A stretch of 64,000 bases of DNA from Lachnospiraceae bacterium. Lineage in GTDB: Bacteria; Bacillota; Clostridia; Lachnospirales; Lachnospiraceae. The DNA lies in the NCBI GenBank assembly GCA_011959805.1, contig BLMC01000003.1, forward strand, positions 38,507 to 102,506, read 5' to 3'. Shown here piece by piece: positions 60,917 to 64,000 of the stretch. The notes under the pieces were generated by a model. That model saw only the letters and a program-made list of their open reading frames with translations, did no database searches and was not told the DNA's origin. Numbering within the stretch: position 1 is the stretch's first letter; each line of letters begins with the position of its first letter. The position numbers were made by a program, and so were the translations under genes.

Positions 60917-61444
60917 ATGTTAGTGAATTTGACAGATGTATTTACAATTGAAGGACAAGTACAAGAGTTGACCGTTCCGTATGAGGCAGATACTTTTTCA
61001 AGCCGAACAGGGACATATTTTATTAGAGAGAAGAGTCCTGTTGTACTAAAGCTTTCTAATATAGAACAATCAAAGGCATTAGTTCAGGGAACGACAAAAT
61101 TAGTATTTGTTTTATCCTGTGATAGATGTTTGAGAGATGTTGATTATACATTTGATTTATCCTTTGAGAGCATTGTTGTGTCACCGGATTATGTAGGTGA
61201 TGCTATTGAAAATGAGGATTCATTGGAGCTTATGGAAGGGTATCACTTAAATGTGGATGAACTAGTCAATAATGAATTGTTGTTAAACTGGCCGATGAAG
61301 ATTCTGTGCAAAGAGGAATGCAAGGGGATTTGTAAAGTCTGTGGCAGAAATCTAAATGATGGTGCGTGCGGATGCGATGATTTTGTGCCGGACCCTAGAT
61401 TGGCAGTGATCAAGGATTTGTTTAATGCGAATAAGGAGGTGTAA
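60917..61444 (+). CDS. yceD: DUF177 (YceD) protein, ribosome-linked
   Basis: A 175-residue protein of the DUF177 family, nearly always encoded before rpmF. It is linked to large-subunit rRNA assembly or accumulation in plants and bacteria. The core CDRCLRDVDYTFDLSFE and the end CKEECKGICKVCGRNLNDGAC carry conserved Cys residues, and LNVDELVNNELLLNWPMK is typical. It ends 2 bases before rpmF. Confidence 0.92.
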   Translation: MLVNLTDVFTIEGQVQELTVPYEADTFSSRTGTYFIREKSPVVLKLSNIEQSKALVQGTTKLVFVLSCDRCLRDVDYTFDLSFESIVVSPDYVGDAIENEDSLELMEGYHLNVDELVNNELLLNWPMKILCKEECKGICKVCGRNLNDGACGCDDFVPDPRLAVIKDLFNANKEV

Positions 61445-61446
61445 CA

Positions 61447-61626
61447 ATGTCTATATGTCCAAAAAATAAATCTTCTAAATCAAGAAGAGATAAGAGAAGA
61501 GCAAACTGGAAAATGAGCGTACCTACATTGGTAAAGTGCAGTAAGTGTGGCGCATTAATGATGCCTCATAGAGTATGTAAGGCTTGCGGATCTTATAATA
61601 AGAAAGAGATTATTGCAATGGATTAA
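61447..61626 (+). CDS. rpmF: 50S ribosomal protein L32
   Basis: A 59-residue protein. It starts MSICPKNKSSKSRRDKRRAN, followed by WKMSVPTLVKCSKCG and HRVCKACGSYNKKEII. It is the zinc-binding (C+) form, with two CxxC pairs (CSKCG and CKACG). It is a structural component of the large ribosomal subunit, co-transcribed with DUF177 from a consensus promoter. Confidence 0.95.
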   Translation: MSICPKNKSSKSRRDKRRANWKMSVPTLVKCSKCGALMMPHRVCKACGSYNKKEIIAMD

Positions 61627-61709
61627 TGCAATATTTCTAGCGATTCAATATGATTTAAGGGATAACTGATAATGATTTTAGTCCTAATATATGGTATTGA
61701 ATATATTTG

Positions 61710-61760
61710 TATGCCGTCAATTTACTATGAAATTGCATAGTGATTAGCGGCATATTTTTT
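61710..61760 (+). terminator. Terminator of DUF177-rpmF
   Basis: Two-tier hairpin: outer TATGCCG (61710-61716) with CGGCATA (61748-61754), inner ACTATG (61724-61729) with CATAGT (61736-61741), followed by TTTTTT. Confidence 0.8.
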
Positions 61761-61777
61761 GTGCAAAATTGAGTAAT

Positions 61778-61808
61778 CGAGTAGGAAAGAAGTTTCTTTC
61801 CTTACTCG
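61778..61808. repeat. Dispersed hairpin family copy between convergent genes
   Basis: CGAGTAGGAAAGA (61778-61790) pairs with TCTTTCCTTACTCG (to 61808) with one bulged base and an AGTT loop. It is the best-formed member of the family. Confidence 0.6.
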
Positions 61809-61854
61809 CTGTATGTGTTTTGGTGATATATTATATTTTATGTGCATAGGTCTG

Positions 61855-64000
61855 TCAATATATTATTTTTTTCCAATTTGAGATTACTTCTTCGCAAGCA
61901 TCGGGATTCATATCCGCGACAGCCTCGCAAAGACAAATATACAGGTCGTGGCTTTCGTCGGGAAAACTGTATCCGTCGAGTGTATGAATTGCATCATCCA
62001 TTTTGTCGATGTCAAGATCTTCAATTGCCTGTTTCATCACATCAAAAACTTCCATCAGTATAGGAGTTGTTATAGGCGGTTTTCCTTCCTCTTCTCTTTT
62101 TTCAGGGAAGAAGGGACTTAACAGGTCATGATAGTGTGCATATAGGGCAAGCAATTCATCTGTATTCTGAAGAATCATTTCAATATCATTTACATTGCCG
62201 GCAGCCTCAAGAGCAGCGGCTTTCTCAGAGAGATCATCTGCACCAATTTGCCTAGAGGCACTTTTGAGTGCGTGGACTTCAATTGTATAATTATACCAAT
62301 CTTTTTTGTCTCGATAAGTTTCTATGAGTCTAAGTTTTTTTGGTATCACATGATAATAATCTGCAAGAATTGTCATAAATAATTCTTCGCTTCCTAGAAG
62401 TTTTAAGGATTCTTTAATGTTTAATTCGGGTATATCTGGCAGAGTGACTGTTTTCTTAACAATAACAGGTCTGATAGAACCTGTATGCTTTTTGATTTTT
62501 TCCTTTGGAAGCCATCTGCGGATGGTATTGATAAGCATTCGGACTTCGATAGGTTTCGCTACAAAATCATTCATACCTTCTTGGATAAACATTTTTTTGA
62601 CATTACCGATAACATTGGCTGTCAGTGCAATAATAGGTACATGATCATATTCAGAATGGAAGCGTCGGATAATATGGGTAGTTTCAATACCATCTATTTC
62701 AGGCATCATATGATCCATTAATATTAGATCATACATTGTATCTGATATTTTATTGATTGCCTCATTTCCGCTAAGGGCAGTGTCAATTTGCATATTTAGC
62801 GGTTCCAAAAGCCCTTGCGCAACGGTTAGATTGATAGAGTTATCGTCAACAATCAGAATTTTTGCAGTCTCGGCAGTAAAATCATAGTATTCATCGGAGG
62901 AAGTGGTATCATATTGACTAACTGTTTCATGATTATAGATTCCTGCCAGTGTTAAGACAGACAGGGGTTTATGTACGATTAATATATTCAATGAAGTATA
63001 AGTTGCAGACACATTATATGGAGCGATAACAATCACGTTAAGTTGCTCTTGTTGTTGAACAAAATCCTGTATTGGTTGACTGAAGTCTTTGTATGGAATA
63101 AATAGATAAGTATTAGTTAGCTGATCTTTATATTCCGTCAGAAAAGATAAAATATCCATATCTTTTAAGTCTGTGTACTCAATATCCAACTTATGCATAT
63201 CTCTTTTTAATTGAATATTGGCGTAGGTATTGTTAAGAAAACCTGCGGCATGTTTTGGCGGAGTATCGTTCAAGAAAATTGATGGTTCTGCATTTATGAC
63301 TTTTTGCGGTACAGTAAAAGAAAAAGTAGAACCTTCTCCATATACACTTTCTACAGAAATACTGCCATTCATAAGTGTGATGAGCTGTTTACTAATTGCA
63401 AGACCAAGACCAGTTCCTTCAATATTGCGATTTCGCTTACTATCAAGCTGTTGGAAGGACTGAAAAAGCTTATTAATATCCTCAGGTTTAATGCCAACAC
63501 CAGTGTCTGATACGGAAAATAGCAGATTAATGGTATCTTTTGATACAAATTCAAAATCATATTTTAGACAAATTTGTCCTAGCTTGGTAAATTTAACTGC
63601 ATTGTTTGCCAGATTGGTAATGATTTGCTTTAGACGTACCATGTCACCAGAAAGTATTTTAGGAATTTTTGGATTGATATCAAGGATTAGCTCGACATCA
63701 TCTTTATCAATACGCGTACTAATAATAGTTGCAATATCATTGATTAGGGAGGTTGGCTCATAATCATCTAAAACAATATCCATTTTTCCCGATTCAATCT
63801 TGGAGAAATCTAAGATATCATTGATAATAGTAAGCAGTGATTTTCCAGCAGCTTTTATTTGATTGATATAATTTTTGGCGGTCGGAGTCATTTCCTCGCG
63901 AAGTGCCATCTCTGTCATACCTATAATGGCATTCATTGGGGTACGTAGCTCATGGCTTGTGTTGGCCAGAAAATCAGATTTCATATTTGCGGCCTTTTCG
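61855..64000 (-). CDS. Hybrid sensor histidine kinase (5'-truncated by window edge)
   Basis: At least 714 residues are visible; the frame continues past the right edge (EKAANMKSDF), so the input domain is missing. Order: HisKA with the phospho-His in NTSHELRTPMNAIIG, HATPase with DTGVGIKPED and GTGLGLAISKQL, a diverged receiver-like region (about residues 250-365 of the visible part) without clear acidic pocket, a full receiver (AKILIVDDNSINLTVAQGLL, Asp in YDLILMDHMMPEIDG), and a C-terminal HPt domain (VHALKSASRQIGADDLSEKA). This is a multistep phosphorelay. The input signal and output regulator are not in the window. Confidence 0.93.
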   Translation of the reverse strand, partial: EKAANMKSDFLANTSHELRTPMNAIIGMTEMALREEMTPTAKNYINQIKAAGKSLLTIINDILDFSKIESGKMDIVLDDYEPTSLINDIATIISTRIDKDDVELILDINPKIPKILSGDMVRLKQIITNLANNAVKFTKLGQICLKYDFEFVSKDTINLLFSVSDTGVGIKPEDINKLFQSFQQLDSKRNRNIEGTGLGLAISKQLITLMNGSISVESVYGEGSTFSFTVPQKVINAEPSIFLNDTPPKHAAGFLNNTYANIQLKRDMHKLDIEYTDLKDMDILSFLTEYKDQLTNTYLFIPYKDFSQPIQDFVQQQEQLNVIVIAPYNVSATYTSLNILIVHKPLSVLTLAGIYNHETVSQYDTTSSDEYYDFTAETAKILIVDDNSINLTVAQGLLEPLNMQIDTALSGNEAINKISDTMYDLILMDHMMPEIDGIETTHIIRRFHSEYDHVPIIALTANVIGNVKKMFIQEGMNDFVAKPIEVRMLINTIRRWLPKEKIKKHTGSIRPVIVKKTVTLPDIPELNIKESLKLLGSEELFMTILADYYHVIPKKLRLIETYRDKKDWYNYTIEVHALKSASRQIGADDLSEKAAALEAAGNVNDIEMILQNTDELLALYAHYHDLLSPFFPEKREEEGKPPITTPILMEVFDVMKQAIEDLDIDKMDDAIHTLDGYSFPDESHDLYICLCEAVADMNPDACEEVISNWKKIIY

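Overview
The window looks like chromosomal DNA of a low-GC, spore-forming Firmicute, most likely a gut Lachnospiraceae species (inference). The spore genes (cotJABC, a SpoVAF/GerA protein, a SleB-type hydrolase), the split methionine synthase, the ATP-type PEP carboxykinase, the strong AGGAGG ribosome sites and several lineage-typical proteins of unknown function support this. No transposase, integrase, phage structural gene, rRNA or CRISPR array was seen. Most genes are on the + strand and metabolic. Both edges cut genes: a glycogen debranching enzyme on the left and a hybrid histidine kinase on the right.

Layout. 1-2 kb: debranching enzyme, DUF5662 protein and a tiny Cys-rich peptide whose ribosome site lies inside a hairpin. 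2-5.3 kb: methionine synthase with its reactivation domain as a separate gene. 5.5-11.6 kb: gltBD. 11.8-16.8 kb: secreted DxDGDG-repeat peptide, SpoVAF-like protein (-), decayed receiver gene, cotJABC, ApbE (-). 17-21.5 kb: degenerate-looking GH25 protein, AP2/HNH-like protein (-), SleB-type hydrolase, orphan HipA-like kinase under a promoter with an overlapping palindrome. 21.7-28 kb: thrC, deoC, aminopeptidase P, pckA. 28.2-31.7 kb: GntR (YtrA type)-ABC transporter operon. 31.8-44.6 kb: lactonase-fold protein, aroC (-), tgt-yajC, leuB-ilvD-ilvB, an L,D-transpeptidase and serC-serA.

44.6-49.9 kb is the first accessory block. It holds a candidate structured ncRNA with its own promoter and terminator, a small orphan gene, and an ECF sigma factor / anti-sigma / serpin lipoprotein / cytoplasmic serpin cluster. 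Both serpins have the inhibitory hinge and, by the 17-residue rule, Arg at P1. The block lies between serCA and a DUF1015 gene, which I recall as frequent neighbours. 50-55 kb: DUF1015, MscS, tRNA-Thr(CGT), RdgB/HAM1 family, RRXRR-like protein (-), 8-oxoguanine glycosylase.

55.1-60.8 kb is the second accessory block: a five-gene, tightly packed operon of the STM4015-STM4014-STM4013-STM4012-STM4011 families (LRR protein, ATP-grasp-like protein, sulfatase-fold hydrolase, two radical-SAM enzymes). Here the STM4011 protein is fused to a HAD phosphatase domain. To my knowledge the product of this pathway is undescribed. 60.9-64 kb: DUF177-rpmF and the hybrid kinase. Short hairpins of one degenerate sequence family recur in at least five gene-end gaps across the window.
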